Source: Thiogranum sp.
GTDB lineage: Bacteria; Pseudomonadota; Gammaproteobacteria; DSM-19610
NCBI GenBank assembly: GCA_030148775.1
Contig: JASBST010000015.1
Span: 1 to 64,000, forward strand
Length of the DNA stretch: 64,000 bases
Direction: 5' to 3'
In this document: positions 46,724-54,245 of the stretch, piece by piece
How positions within the stretch are numbered: position 1 is the stretch's first letter
Layout of the letters: each line of letters begins with the position of its first letter
The notes under the pieces: model-generated
What the model saw: the letters and a program-made list of their open reading frames with translations, nothing else
Told to the model about the DNA's origin: nothing
Database searches by the model: none
Program-made: the position numbers and the translations under genes

Positions 46724-46743
46724 CGGGTAACACACGGGTAACA
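46724..46743 (+). repeat. Right arm-type integrase sites (two CGGGTAACA copies)
   Basis: CGGGTAACA at 46724-46732 and 46735-46743, with an inverted fifth copy at 46616-46624. They mirror the pair near attL. The stretch from 46565 to attR has no gene and holds these sites plus the integrase promoter region. Confidence 0.6.
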
Positions 46744-46897
46744 AACTGACTGAAACTATATGCAACATTCCATACTGTCGCAAGGCGTTTCTTTATGTTT
46801 CGATAAGTCCTAACTAATTGGTAATACAGACTGTTTTTTGACATCAACCGACATCCTAAGTGACTGACAGCAAAGGCGGTTTTTTGACGGTTAAAGA

Positions 46898-46944
46898 GAC
46901 TGTTAATCACTAGGTCGGCAGTTCGAGCCTGTCCCGGGGAGCCA
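46898..46944 (+). repeat. attR: 47-bp direct repeat
   Basis: Exact copy of the 3' part of tRNA-Asn at 38005-38051, ending in CCA. Upstream bases (TTAAAGA) are element-derived, so no second tRNA can form here. Confidence 0.93.
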
Positions 46945-46964
46945 TTTCGCAACAACTGATTCAA

Positions 46965-46989
46965 GGCCGGTGCAGACCGGCCTTTTTTT
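46965..46989 (+). terminator. Intrinsic terminator beyond attR (ancestral tRNA-Asn terminator)
   Basis: GGCCGGT-gcag-ACCGGCC followed by seven T. It lies about 20 bases after the displaced tRNA 3' end, so before integration it would have terminated the tRNA-Asn transcript. Confidence 0.75.
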
Positions 46990-47073
46990 GCATCCCGCGC
47001 GACGGCGTGGTTGAAAGCAGCGCAGACACCCCCATAGTTAAAACAAGTTCCTCTGTTCACAAGGAGTGCAGTC

Positions 47074-47259
47074 ATGGTGACCGGTGTGGTATTAATACTG
47101 GCGGGGATCCTGCTATTGGTCTATCCCCAGTTGCTGGCCATTGTCGTGGCCGGCCTGTTACTGGTCGCCGGCGTGCTGACGATTTCCGTCGCCCGCTTCA
47201 ACCGCCGCCACCGGCGGCATTTCGACAACCCCACCGTGGAATTCTTTTTCAGGTATTGA
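47074..47259 (+). CDS. Small two-helix membrane protein (DUF3096-like)
   Basis: 61 residues: VVLILAGILLLVYPQLLAIV then VAGLLLVAGVLTISVARF and a basic tail. AAGGAG precedes the ATG. The pattern resembles DUF3096; function unknown. It is followed one base later by another small membrane protein. Confidence 0.72.
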   Translation: MVTGVVLILAGILLLVYPQLLAIVVAGLLLVAGVLTISVARFNRRHRRHFDNPTVEFFFRY

Positions 47260-47260
47260 T

Positions 47261-47494
47261 ATGTCCGTGGAAAGAGCGATGTTTGCGTTTGGCGGCGTGA
47301 TGGTAATGCTGAGTGCATTGCTGGCGCTGTTTCACAACCCCAACTGGAACTGGTTAACCCTGTTTATCGGTTTCAATTGCCTGCAGAGTTCGTTTACCGG
47401 TTTCTGCCCGCCCGCGTTCCTGATGCGAAAACTGGGCCTGAAAACCGAAGCCGAGCAGGCGCGCGCAGAGAGCGGCGACCCGTCATCGGTCTGA
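47261..47494 (+). CDS. DUF2892-family small membrane protein
   Basis: 77 residues with two hydrophobic helices (FAFGGVMVMLSALLALFH, WLTLFIGFNCLQSSFTGFCP) and C-terminal PAFLMRKLGLKTE, the DUF2892/YgaP-like membrane pattern including the conserved FCP. No rhodanese domain is attached. Convergent with the ATPase gene, 16 bases apart. Confidence 0.82.
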   Translation: MSVERAMFAFGGVMVMLSALLALFHNPNWNWLTLFIGFNCLQSSFTGFCPPAFLMRKLGLKTEAEQARAESGDPSSV

Positions 47495-47510
47495 GGTCCG
47501 TATCGCCGCG

Positions 47511-50114
47511 TTATCGCGGCGGACGGCGGTATTCGCGGGTGATGCCCTTGCCGTCCAGGCAGGCGACGCGGTCGCTGTCCTCCAGTTTGCAGCTCATGGC
47601 GTATTCGGTGACCTGCCAGTCCTTGCCGGCACCCGCGCCGCTTTCGCCGACCAGCTTCACCAGCGTCTTGTAGGACATTTCGAACAGGCCTTCCGGCGAA
47701 AACCCGCTGAGTTCGCTTTCGACCTTGTACAAGGCGTTACCGTACTGCGTCTTGACGTTCTGCGGCACGCTTACGCAACTGATGTCAGCGCCTTCGCTCT
47801 TGCAATAGGTGGTCTCCGAAGGCAGTAACGACGCCGGTTTGTTACCGCTGTTCCAACGTCCGCCCAGGATCAAGGCGCGGACTTCGGCGGCAGTCGCCCG
47901 CGCCGGCGCCCCGGCCGCAGCGGTTCGGGTCTTCGGCTGTGACGGTGTCACTTGGGCGACGGAAGGCGCAGCAGTGGGCGCAGCGTGAGTAGGCGCGGCG
48001 ACGGCAGACGCGGCGGGAGTAGACACGGTGCCTGCGCCCCCGGACTGGGCACGGGCCAGTCGGCTGGAGTAGCGCTGCTGCGCCGCCGCGCGCAATTGTT
48101 CCCGTCGCGCCGCTATGGAAACCGCATCAGGCGTTTTAGTGGCACTATCGGGTGACGCCGGCGGCGAAACTCCAGTTGACGCCGCGGCGCTGGCGGGCTG
48201 CTCGCCGGCCGACTTGTCTGCCGCCTGCGATGGCCGGGTGGCGGCAGCCGTATCGCGCGCCTCCGGCGGCGAATCCGCGGCGTCGGCGGAGCGGGCGGCC
48301 TCGCTCGCAGGCGAGGAAGCACCGGCGGAGTGCGGCGTTTCGGCGGCCGACAGGTCGGTTTTGGCGGCCGCGGCGGCACCCTCCGCAGCCTGTGGCGCAG
48401 CCTCGGCGTCAGCCACCCGCGGGGTATCGCCGGCCGCTGATTGTTCCTGATCCGGTGTCGGTCCCTCTCCAACGGCCGCAGGGGCAGTGTCTACCGCCGA
48501 TCCCGATCCGCTGGCGTCGTCCTCGGGGCGGCTACGCTGAATCGTGCCTTTCTCGCCGTCCCTCGTGCCGGGAGCGTCGACGGCGGACTCCGACGCACCT
48601 GGGGAACCAGTGGCCGGTTCGGCGCTCGCGGCCAGATCCGCGGGCGACGTCGACGGCTGAGGTGACCCGGGCCGATCCTGCGGTACGCTGCTGCGATCCG
48701 GCGCGGCCTGTTGTTGTTGCGGGCCGCTCCCGACGAAATACGCGGCGATGGCGGCCAGCACAAAAACCGCCATCACCAAGTAGCCTTTACGGGCGGACTT
48801 TGTCTCAGCAGGGTTCGTCTGCGCGGATCTGTGCGGCCGGATCAGCGCGTCGGGATCCACGGGAGGCGGAGGATAACGTTGCGCGGTGCCCGGCGGTTTT
48901 CTGCGCCCGCGAGCGCGAACAGCGGCTGCGGCTGTGCTGTCACCCCCGGGCTGCGCCACGCGTGCGCGACTGCCCGGCATGTTGCCGCTGTCCAGATGAA
49001 TTCCAGGTGACAGCCGCGATCCGCCACGCTGACCCGCGGCCGCCCGCTGTTGCACGGATTGCGCCGCCGCCGTCGACGCCTCCACCGCTTTGGGTACCGC
49101 CCCGGCTTTTGCCTCCGCTTCGGTCTGAGCCACGGCTTCGGTCTGCGCCACCTCCTTTGTCTTTGCCGCCGGTTCTACAATGCTGCCGGGACGGGGCAGC
49201 ACGCGGGGTTTGTGAGTCCGATCCCCGGACTGCGCCGACAACACCTGCTGTGCCGACAACACCTGCTCGTCGATCAACGGCTGCGGAGCCAGGAGGTGCT
49301 CTTCGACCAATCCGTCGATCACGGCCCGGGCGTCGGCGCCGGTCAATTGATGCTTGCGCTCCATGCCGCCATAGAGGAACAGCCGGTTGGCTATCAGGTT
49401 GATCCGTCGCGGCGTGCCCGCGCTGTAACGGTAAATGAGTATCAGCGCCTCCTCGTCGATCGAGGGGTCGCCCTGCCACCCCACTTTGCCGAGACGGTGC
49501 TCGATATAGTCGATTGTCTCGTCCAGGCCCAGCGGTTCCAGCGTGGTGGCCGCCACGAGCCGCTGCTGCAAGTGTTCCATGCCAGGAGAATGGATCAGCT
49601 CGAGCAGTTTCTCCTGCCCGACCAGACAGATCTGCAACAACAGCTGATACTGGTACTGGAGATTGGCCAACAGGCGCAATTCTTCCAAGGCGCCGGCCGA
49701 AAGCCCCTGGGCTTCGTCGACGATGAGCATGGCACGCTGACCACCGCGGAGTTTCTTGACCAGAAAAGCCTCGATCTCCAGCACCAGTGCGGCTTTGTCC
49801 AGCCGCTCGGCCTGAATCCCGAACGCGTTGGCGACCATGTGCAGCAGATCGCGTGATTCCAATTGGGTGCTGGTGAGGGTGGCCACCTGCACTTGGCTGC
49901 GGTCCAGCGTGGCGAGGATTTCGCTGATCAAGGTCGTTTTGCCAGTGCCCGGACCGCCACTGATGGCGATGAAGCCCTCGCCCTGATAAATGGCATAGTC
50001 CAGATAGGCCTTGGCACTGGCGTAACTGGTATGGTGAAGAGAAAAACGATAATCCGGGCCCAACCGGAACGGTTCGCCGCTGAATCCGTAAAAACTTCTG
50101 TAAACGTCGAGCAT
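47511..50114 (-). CDS. ExeA/GspA-like AAA ATPase with long linker and C-terminal periplasmic region
   Basis: 867 residues. Residues about 1-280 are an ExeA-type AAA ATPase: MLDVYRSFYGFSGEPFRLGP, Walker A AISGGPGTGKTTLISEIL, Walker B RAMLIVDEAQGL, SAGTPRRINLIANRLFLYGG. A transmembrane segment lies near 450 (GYLVMAVFVLAAIAAYFVG). It is flanked by roughly 280 residues of Ala/Ser/Pro/Glu-rich low complexity, then a C-terminal domain of about 110 residues with Cys pairs (TTYCKSEGADISCVSV). Such ATPases occur in type II secretion and in exosortase-linked polysaccharide loci. Here the context is polysaccharide export; its partner is unknown. Confidence 0.85.
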   Translation of the reverse strand: MLDVYRSFYGFSGEPFRLGPDYRFSLHHTSYASAKAYLDYAIYQGEGFIAISGGPGTGKTTLISEILATLDRSQVQVATLTSTQLESRDLLHMVANAFGIQAERLDKAALVLEIEAFLVKKLRGGQRAMLIVDEAQGLSAGALEELRLLANLQYQYQLLLQICLVGQEKLLELIHSPGMEHLQQRLVAATTLEPLGLDETIDYIEHRLGKVGWQGDPSIDEEALILIYRYSAGTPRRINLIANRLFLYGGMERKHQLTGADARAVIDGLVEEHLLAPQPLIDEQVLSAQQVLSAQSGDRTHKPRVLPRPGSIVEPAAKTKEVAQTEAVAQTEAEAKAGAVPKAVEASTAAAQSVQQRAAAGQRGGSRLSPGIHLDSGNMPGSRARVAQPGGDSTAAAAVRARGRRKPPGTAQRYPPPPVDPDALIRPHRSAQTNPAETKSARKGYLVMAVFVLAAIAAYFVGSGPQQQQAAPDRSSVPQDRPGSPQPSTSPADLAASAEPATGSPGASESAVDAPGTRDGEKGTIQRSRPEDDASGSGSAVDTAPAAVGEGPTPDQEQSAAGDTPRVADAEAAPQAAEGAAAAAKTDLSAAETPHSAGASSPASEAARSADAADSPPEARDTAAATRPSQAADKSAGEQPASAAASTGVSPPASPDSATKTPDAVSIAARREQLRAAAQQRYSSRLARAQSGGAGTVSTPAASAVAAPTHAAPTAAPSVAQVTPSQPKTRTAAAGAPARATAAEVRALILGGRWNSGNKPASLLPSETTYCKSEGADISCVSVPQNVKTQYGNALYKVESELSGFSPEGLFEMSYKTLVKLVGESGAGAGKDWQVTEYAMSCKLEDSDRVACLDGKGITREYRRPPR

Positions 50115-50376
50115 AGTGGATTATGGGTCCCGATATAACCAGCTGCAGACCAAGCATACGTCGCCTCGGCGGCGATAGCGACAGCTTACTACATTCCTCT
50201 CTAGCAAATTATCGCAACCTTAGGAAGAATCATCAAAATTCATGTCAGATTTGGCTGATAGCCGAGACCGGACCGGTGCGGCGGCGAAAAAGCTTGACTT
50301 GAACCTCTCCAGCCCGGATTCTAGAGCCCGAGCAAGCAGTTACCTGTCGCACCGCCCGGATTTAGAGGCTGAAATA

Positions 50377-50712
50377 GTGAGAAAAAATCCCGTCATTCAG
50401 TTTCTGGCCTGGTTTCTGCTCCTGAACCCGCCGTTGTTCGCCCAGGACGCCATCCAGATCGAAATCGACAGCGCGCCGGTGGAAGTGGAAATCCCGAAAC
50501 CGGACACCCCTGCCCGTCAGCCGGAACCGGCGCCCGCGCCGAAACAGGCACAAACCCCGACACCGCCGCCGGAACAAAAAGCGGAAAAGGACAGTGGTCG
50601 CGGCTATGGCGTGGCTATCGGTATCGGCGCACTGGTAGCCGGCCTGCTGGCGGCGCTGGCCGGCGGAGGTGGCGGCAGCGGTGGAGGCGGCTCTACACCG
50701 CAGCATCCCTAG
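50377..50712 (+). CDS. Small secreted proline-rich, glycine-tailed protein
   Basis: 111 residues from a GTG at 50377 (GAGG upstream). A signal peptide (FLAWFLLLNPPLFA-QD) is followed by an acidic/Pro-rich segment (EPAPAPKQAQTPTPPPEQK), a hydrophobic helix (VAIGIGALVAGLLAALAG) and a Gly/Ser run. A longer frame from 50242 is possible but would bury the signal peptide. Tail-to-tail with the Wzz-like gene by four bases. Function unknown. Confidence 0.6.
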   Translation: MRKNPVIQFLAWFLLLNPPLFAQDAIQIEIDSAPVEVEIPKPDTPARQPEPAPAPKQAQTPTPPPEQKAEKDSGRGYGVAIGIGALVAGLLAALAGGGGGSGGGGSTPQHP

Positions 50713-51704
50713 CCACGGGCCGTCGTACACGCGGCCGCTGCCTGACCGACGGGGCGACGCGTCGCATTGAGCAGCAGCGCCGTCAGAATACCGATGAACA
50801 AACCAGCCAGTGTACCCAGGATCACCATCGAGAGAATATTCGGTCTGAACGGATCCTTCGGCGCCACGGCCTTGTCGATGACTTTGAAGGCGTAATCCTG
50901 ATGGATGTTGGCGAGAATGATTTTTTTCATTTCCGATTCTATCAGGCGGTGCAACACCTGCTGCAGTTCAACGACCGAGGTACGCGCCAACTGTTCCTGT
51001 AAATACGCGATGGCGCCGTTGGACGTTTCCACGGCCTGCTGCCGAAGTTCGGCGTTGACATCCGCAACCATGGCATTGGCCCATCGCGCAGCGAGTTCGG
51101 GGTCGCTCCACTCCACCGACAAGGTGACCAGTCCGGTGCCGCGATCCCTTCGAATATAGCGCACGTCTTCGTCGAATTTTTCATACGCGTCCCACAGCGT
51201 GGGCACCTCCTTCTCCGGCACCCCTGTCTTCCAATGCCCCGCATCACTGTCCCAAAGATTCGCGAACAGCACCGGCAGCAGTTTGTTCTCGCGAATGAAC
51301 TGTTCGGTGAATTGACGCGATCGCAGCGTCGCTATCGATTCCTCGCGGCGGTCTTTTTGGTTAAATTTGATCCCCGCCAGGGCGGCGAGATTGCCGAAAT
51401 CGCCCAGCGGCAAGGAATCGCGCGGGGCATCGTCCAGATCCGTGACCGGCGACACCAGCACTTCGGCGCGATAGAGCGGGGTCATCAACAGCGCGGCGGC
51501 GGACGAGATCAGTGCGGCCAGCAGGGTCAGACCCAGAATTAATCGTCGATGACGGCTTAATACCTGCCAGGTATCGGCAAGACTGATCTCGTCTTCGGCG
51601 CGTCCATCGGAGACGCGACCAAACACCACCTCGCCGACCTGGCGCGTTGCCTCGGCCTCCAGGCGTGGCGGCATCTTTCCGCCCGGATCGCGGCGGGCAT
51701 ACAT
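50709..51704 (-). CDS. Wzz-type polysaccharide chain-length/co-polymerase protein
   Basis: 331 residues with two transmembrane helices (LILGLTLLAALISSAAALLM near 60; ILSMVILGTLAGLFIGILTA near 305) around a periplasmic coiled-coil region. APKDPFRPNILSM is the proline-rich motif before the second helix. There is no tyrosine-kinase domain. The start overlaps the export-protein stop (TGATG). It sets polymer length in Wzy-type pathways. Confidence 0.9.
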   Translation of the reverse strand: MYARRDPGGKMPPRLEAEATRQVGEVVFGRVSDGRAEDEISLADTWQVLSRHRRLILGLTLLAALISSAAALLMTPLYRAEVLVSPVTDLDDAPRDSLPLGDFGNLAALAGIKFNQKDRREESIATLRSRQFTEQFIRENKLLPVLFANLWDSDAGHWKTGVPEKEVPTLWDAYEKFDEDVRYIRRDRGTGLVTLSVEWSDPELAARWANAMVADVNAELRQQAVETSNGAIAYLQEQLARTSVVELQQVLHRLIESEMKKIILANIHQDYAFKVIDKAVAPKDPFRPNILSMVILGTLAGLFIGILTALLLNATRRPVGQAAAACTTARG

Positions 51705-54196
51705 CAAAAGACCCCTACAGCGTGGGCGCTGGCAGCGGTGATCGCCAACTGATAAATAATCTGACTCACGTTGGTCCACAGGTTGATCGGCCGCACCCGA
51801 TCCACGTCCAGCGGTACGACAATGGTGTCGCCCGGCAGGATCTCGGCACCGTCGGGATCAAACCAGTGCTTCGCGGCATCGACACTCCCATCGGCGCGAA
51901 TTACGTAGATCCGGTGGGTATCCGCTTTACTGGTCGCGCCACCGCTCATGTTGATATATCGATCGCGGTCGAAACCGCGGGTGTACAGATGAGAGGTAGG
52001 ATAGAACACTTCACCGGTCACCGTCACTTCCTGGGTGATCGCCGGAATATACAGTTTGTCGCCGTCGGCGAGCGTGACATCGTAGTCGCTCCGCCGCCCG
52101 TCGCGCGTATCCTCCAGCAATTCGGGCAGATCGATCACCAGGCGGCCGGTCGGTTCGACGCCGCGCAGCTGGTCGCCGAGCTGGCGCACAATCTCCAGTG
52201 AGCCCCCTTTGCTGCTGTCTTCCTGGGCCAGCTTGAGGGACAACGAGGCCAGATCCGCTTCAAGCCTGCGGCGCATTTCATCGAGGCGTTTTCTTTCGCG
52301 CTCCTGCAGTTCCTTGCGCAGGAATAGCGCACCGCGCGGAAAAGCCATATCGGTTAGGCCGCCGGCGCGTTGCAGCAGACTACTGAGCTGTTCGCCCCGG
52401 GAGATCGGATAAACGCCCGGGAACCTGACCTCGCCGCGGATTTCCACGCTGACAGCACTTGCCCATTCCGGGAGTCGCTGGATATGCAGATTGTCATGGG
52501 GATTAAGCTGTAGATCGGCGTCCCGGCCACCGGCGAGGATGGTTTTGAGGTCCACTTTAACGTGAGCCACTTCGCGGTAACTGCCGTCGACAATCTCGTA
52601 ACGGGTCAGCTCGGCGCCGAGCGCATAGGCCGCCTCGGCAAGACCGCCACCGGCACGGATCAGATCGCTGACACGCATCGAGGGCACCAATGGATAATCG
52701 CCGGGATCACGCACCAGGCCCCCGACCGATACGACCCGAGCGGGTTGTTGGAAACTCGCCTGTTGTTTCAGCGTATCCACCAGTTGGCCTACGATCACGT
52801 CGCGATCAACCGACGTGTCGAACACCATGAGTTCGTCGCGCGCCTGCAGTTCGATATTTTCAGCCGATGACGGGTTCTCGACCGCCTCGCCGAGCCGGAC
52901 GGCCAGCGCGGCAATGTGCCGATCGGGCGGCATTTCCCGCCGGATCAGTGCGTAGTTCAGGTCCGCTCTGGGCAACAGGGTATGCTCGAGCGAAGGGATC
53001 AGATCGGCGACCCGCATGCCGGCGCGCCACTGATAACCGCCGGGCCGCTGGACATGTCCCGACAACAGTACGATGTCCTGCATTTTCTCCAGAACCGAAT
53101 AAATCCTTAGAGTATCGCCGGAGCGGACGTCGGTCCGCGCATGCCTGCCCTGACTGAGGTCCACGTCCACCAGCGTGCGCTCACCTCGCTTGTTGATACG
53201 CTCGATCTGTGAGGCCGCCGGATACGCGGTCGGCAGCAGCCCCCCGCTCAGCTGCAGCAACTGCCCGATACTGCGTTCGTGTTTCAGCTCGTAAATAGCC
53301 GGCCGTTTGACTTCTCCGGCCACGCCCACCCGCACGCCCACCGGGGGGATGAAAATCACGTCACCGGGCTGCAACCGCCGGTCGCCGCTGGTGTCTCCGT
53401 GCAGCAAAAGATCGTAGAGATCGAGATGGGCGACAATCCTGCCACTGCGTTTGAGTTGAATGTCGCGCAGCGATCCGATCGGTTTGACGCCGCCGCTGAC
53501 AAACAGCGCGTTGGTCAACGTGGAGAGCGCACTGACGGTATAGGAACCCGGTCGATTGGCCTCCCCGAGCACGAACACACGGATGGAGCGCAGGGCGCCA
53601 AGGCTGATCACCGCCTGCTCGCCCAATAGCTGCCGCTTGATGTGATTGTTGAGCATCGCCTGCATCTCGGCGAAGCTGAGACCGGCCACGCTCAGCGGAC
53701 CGAGTTTGGGGAAATGCAGTTGACCGTCGCGCGACACCGTAAGGCTGTATTGAGCCGGTTCCTTGCCGAATAGCTGGATGTTCACCGTATCGCCGGGGCC
53801 GATGACGTAATCCGGATCCACCGGAATATCGGTAGCCGGCGCAAAGGTCGTCGGAACGCCCGCGAACAGGTCGTAGCCGAAGGGCTGCAAGGGCGCATTT
53901 TCGTCCCGCTCCTGCACCGGTATCGGACCCATCTGCGCGGGCTGCGAAAGGGTGGCCGTCTCAGACGACGGCAACGGTGCAACCAACCTCGGCTGCTCGG
54001 GCGGCAGGTCGTTTGAACTTCCATTCCCCGCTCCCCAGGCTTCCAGCAACCGGTTCTGCTGCTCGGCCGGCAGACTCTTGAACCGCTGCATTTGCTCGGG
54101 AGTCGGTGTCTGCGCCGGTGCCGCGGACGAAATACAGACCAAAGCCGCCGCGACAAGGCAGGAGAAGGCGGAATGGAGTCTGTGCTTAAAGTTCAT
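51704..54196 (-). CDS. Wza-like SLBB polysaccharide export protein
   Basis: 830 residues. A signal peptide ends near SSAAPA-Q without a proper lipobox. A polysaccharide export domain (PVDPDYVIGPGDTVNIQLFG) is followed by about six SLBB repeats (for example GEANRPGSYTVSALSTLTNA, LSGHVQRPGGYQWRAGMRVA, VGGLVRDPGDYPLVPSMRVS, GEVRFPGVYPISRGEQLSSL). It is much longer than capsular Wza (about 380), the size class of multi-SLBB export proteins. Likely the periplasmic/outer-membrane conduit for the exopolysaccharide. Confidence 0.92.
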   Translation of the reverse strand: MNFKHRLHSAFSCLVAAALVCISSAAPAQTPTPEQMQRFKSLPAEQQNRLLEAWGAGNGSSNDLPPEQPRLVAPLPSSETATLSQPAQMGPIPVQERDENAPLQPFGYDLFAGVPTTFAPATDIPVDPDYVIGPGDTVNIQLFGKEPAQYSLTVSRDGQLHFPKLGPLSVAGLSFAEMQAMLNNHIKRQLLGEQAVISLGALRSIRVFVLGEANRPGSYTVSALSTLTNALFVSGGVKPIGSLRDIQLKRSGRIVAHLDLYDLLLHGDTSGDRRLQPGDVIFIPPVGVRVGVAGEVKRPAIYELKHERSIGQLLQLSGGLLPTAYPAASQIERINKRGERTLVDVDLSQGRHARTDVRSGDTLRIYSVLEKMQDIVLLSGHVQRPGGYQWRAGMRVADLIPSLEHTLLPRADLNYALIRREMPPDRHIAALAVRLGEAVENPSSAENIELQARDELMVFDTSVDRDVIVGQLVDTLKQQASFQQPARVVSVGGLVRDPGDYPLVPSMRVSDLIRAGGGLAEAAYALGAELTRYEIVDGSYREVAHVKVDLKTILAGGRDADLQLNPHDNLHIQRLPEWASAVSVEIRGEVRFPGVYPISRGEQLSSLLQRAGGLTDMAFPRGALFLRKELQERERKRLDEMRRRLEADLASLSLKLAQEDSSKGGSLEIVRQLGDQLRGVEPTGRLVIDLPELLEDTRDGRRSDYDVTLADGDKLYIPAITQEVTVTGEVFYPTSHLYTRGFDRDRYINMSGGATSKADTHRIYVIRADGSVDAAKHWFDPDGAEILPGDTIVVPLDVDRVRPINLWTNVSQIIYQLAITAASAHAVGVF

Positions 54197-54245
54197 GCTG
54201 GTAGTCTGTACGGTTACCGGGTCGGTTGGTACTCAGCGGCCCGGG

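Larger units (their letters stand above)
38052..46944. mobile_element. 8.9-kb integrative element in tRNA-Asn (satellite-like)
   Basis: Bounded by perfect 47-bp repeats, with a tyrosine integrase, an AlpA-like regulator, a Toprim primase and a RepA-like ATPase. No capsid, tail, relaxase or mating-pore genes are visible. Size, tRNA site and replication module resemble P4-like or PICI-type satellites, or a mobilisable island; the class is inference. The integrase lies at the far end from the tRNA and is transcribed inward. Confidence 0.9.

Noticed and set aside
46898-46944. Second tRNA-Asn gene
   Set aside because: Only the 3' 47 bases are present; the 5' acceptor strand and D-arm are missing, as expected for an attachment repeat.
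48152-50157. Long frames on both strands over the ATPase low-complexity region (416 and 405 codons)
   Set aside because: They are shadows of the Ala/Pro/Glu-rich linker and AAA domain; no ribosome binding sites or family resemblance.
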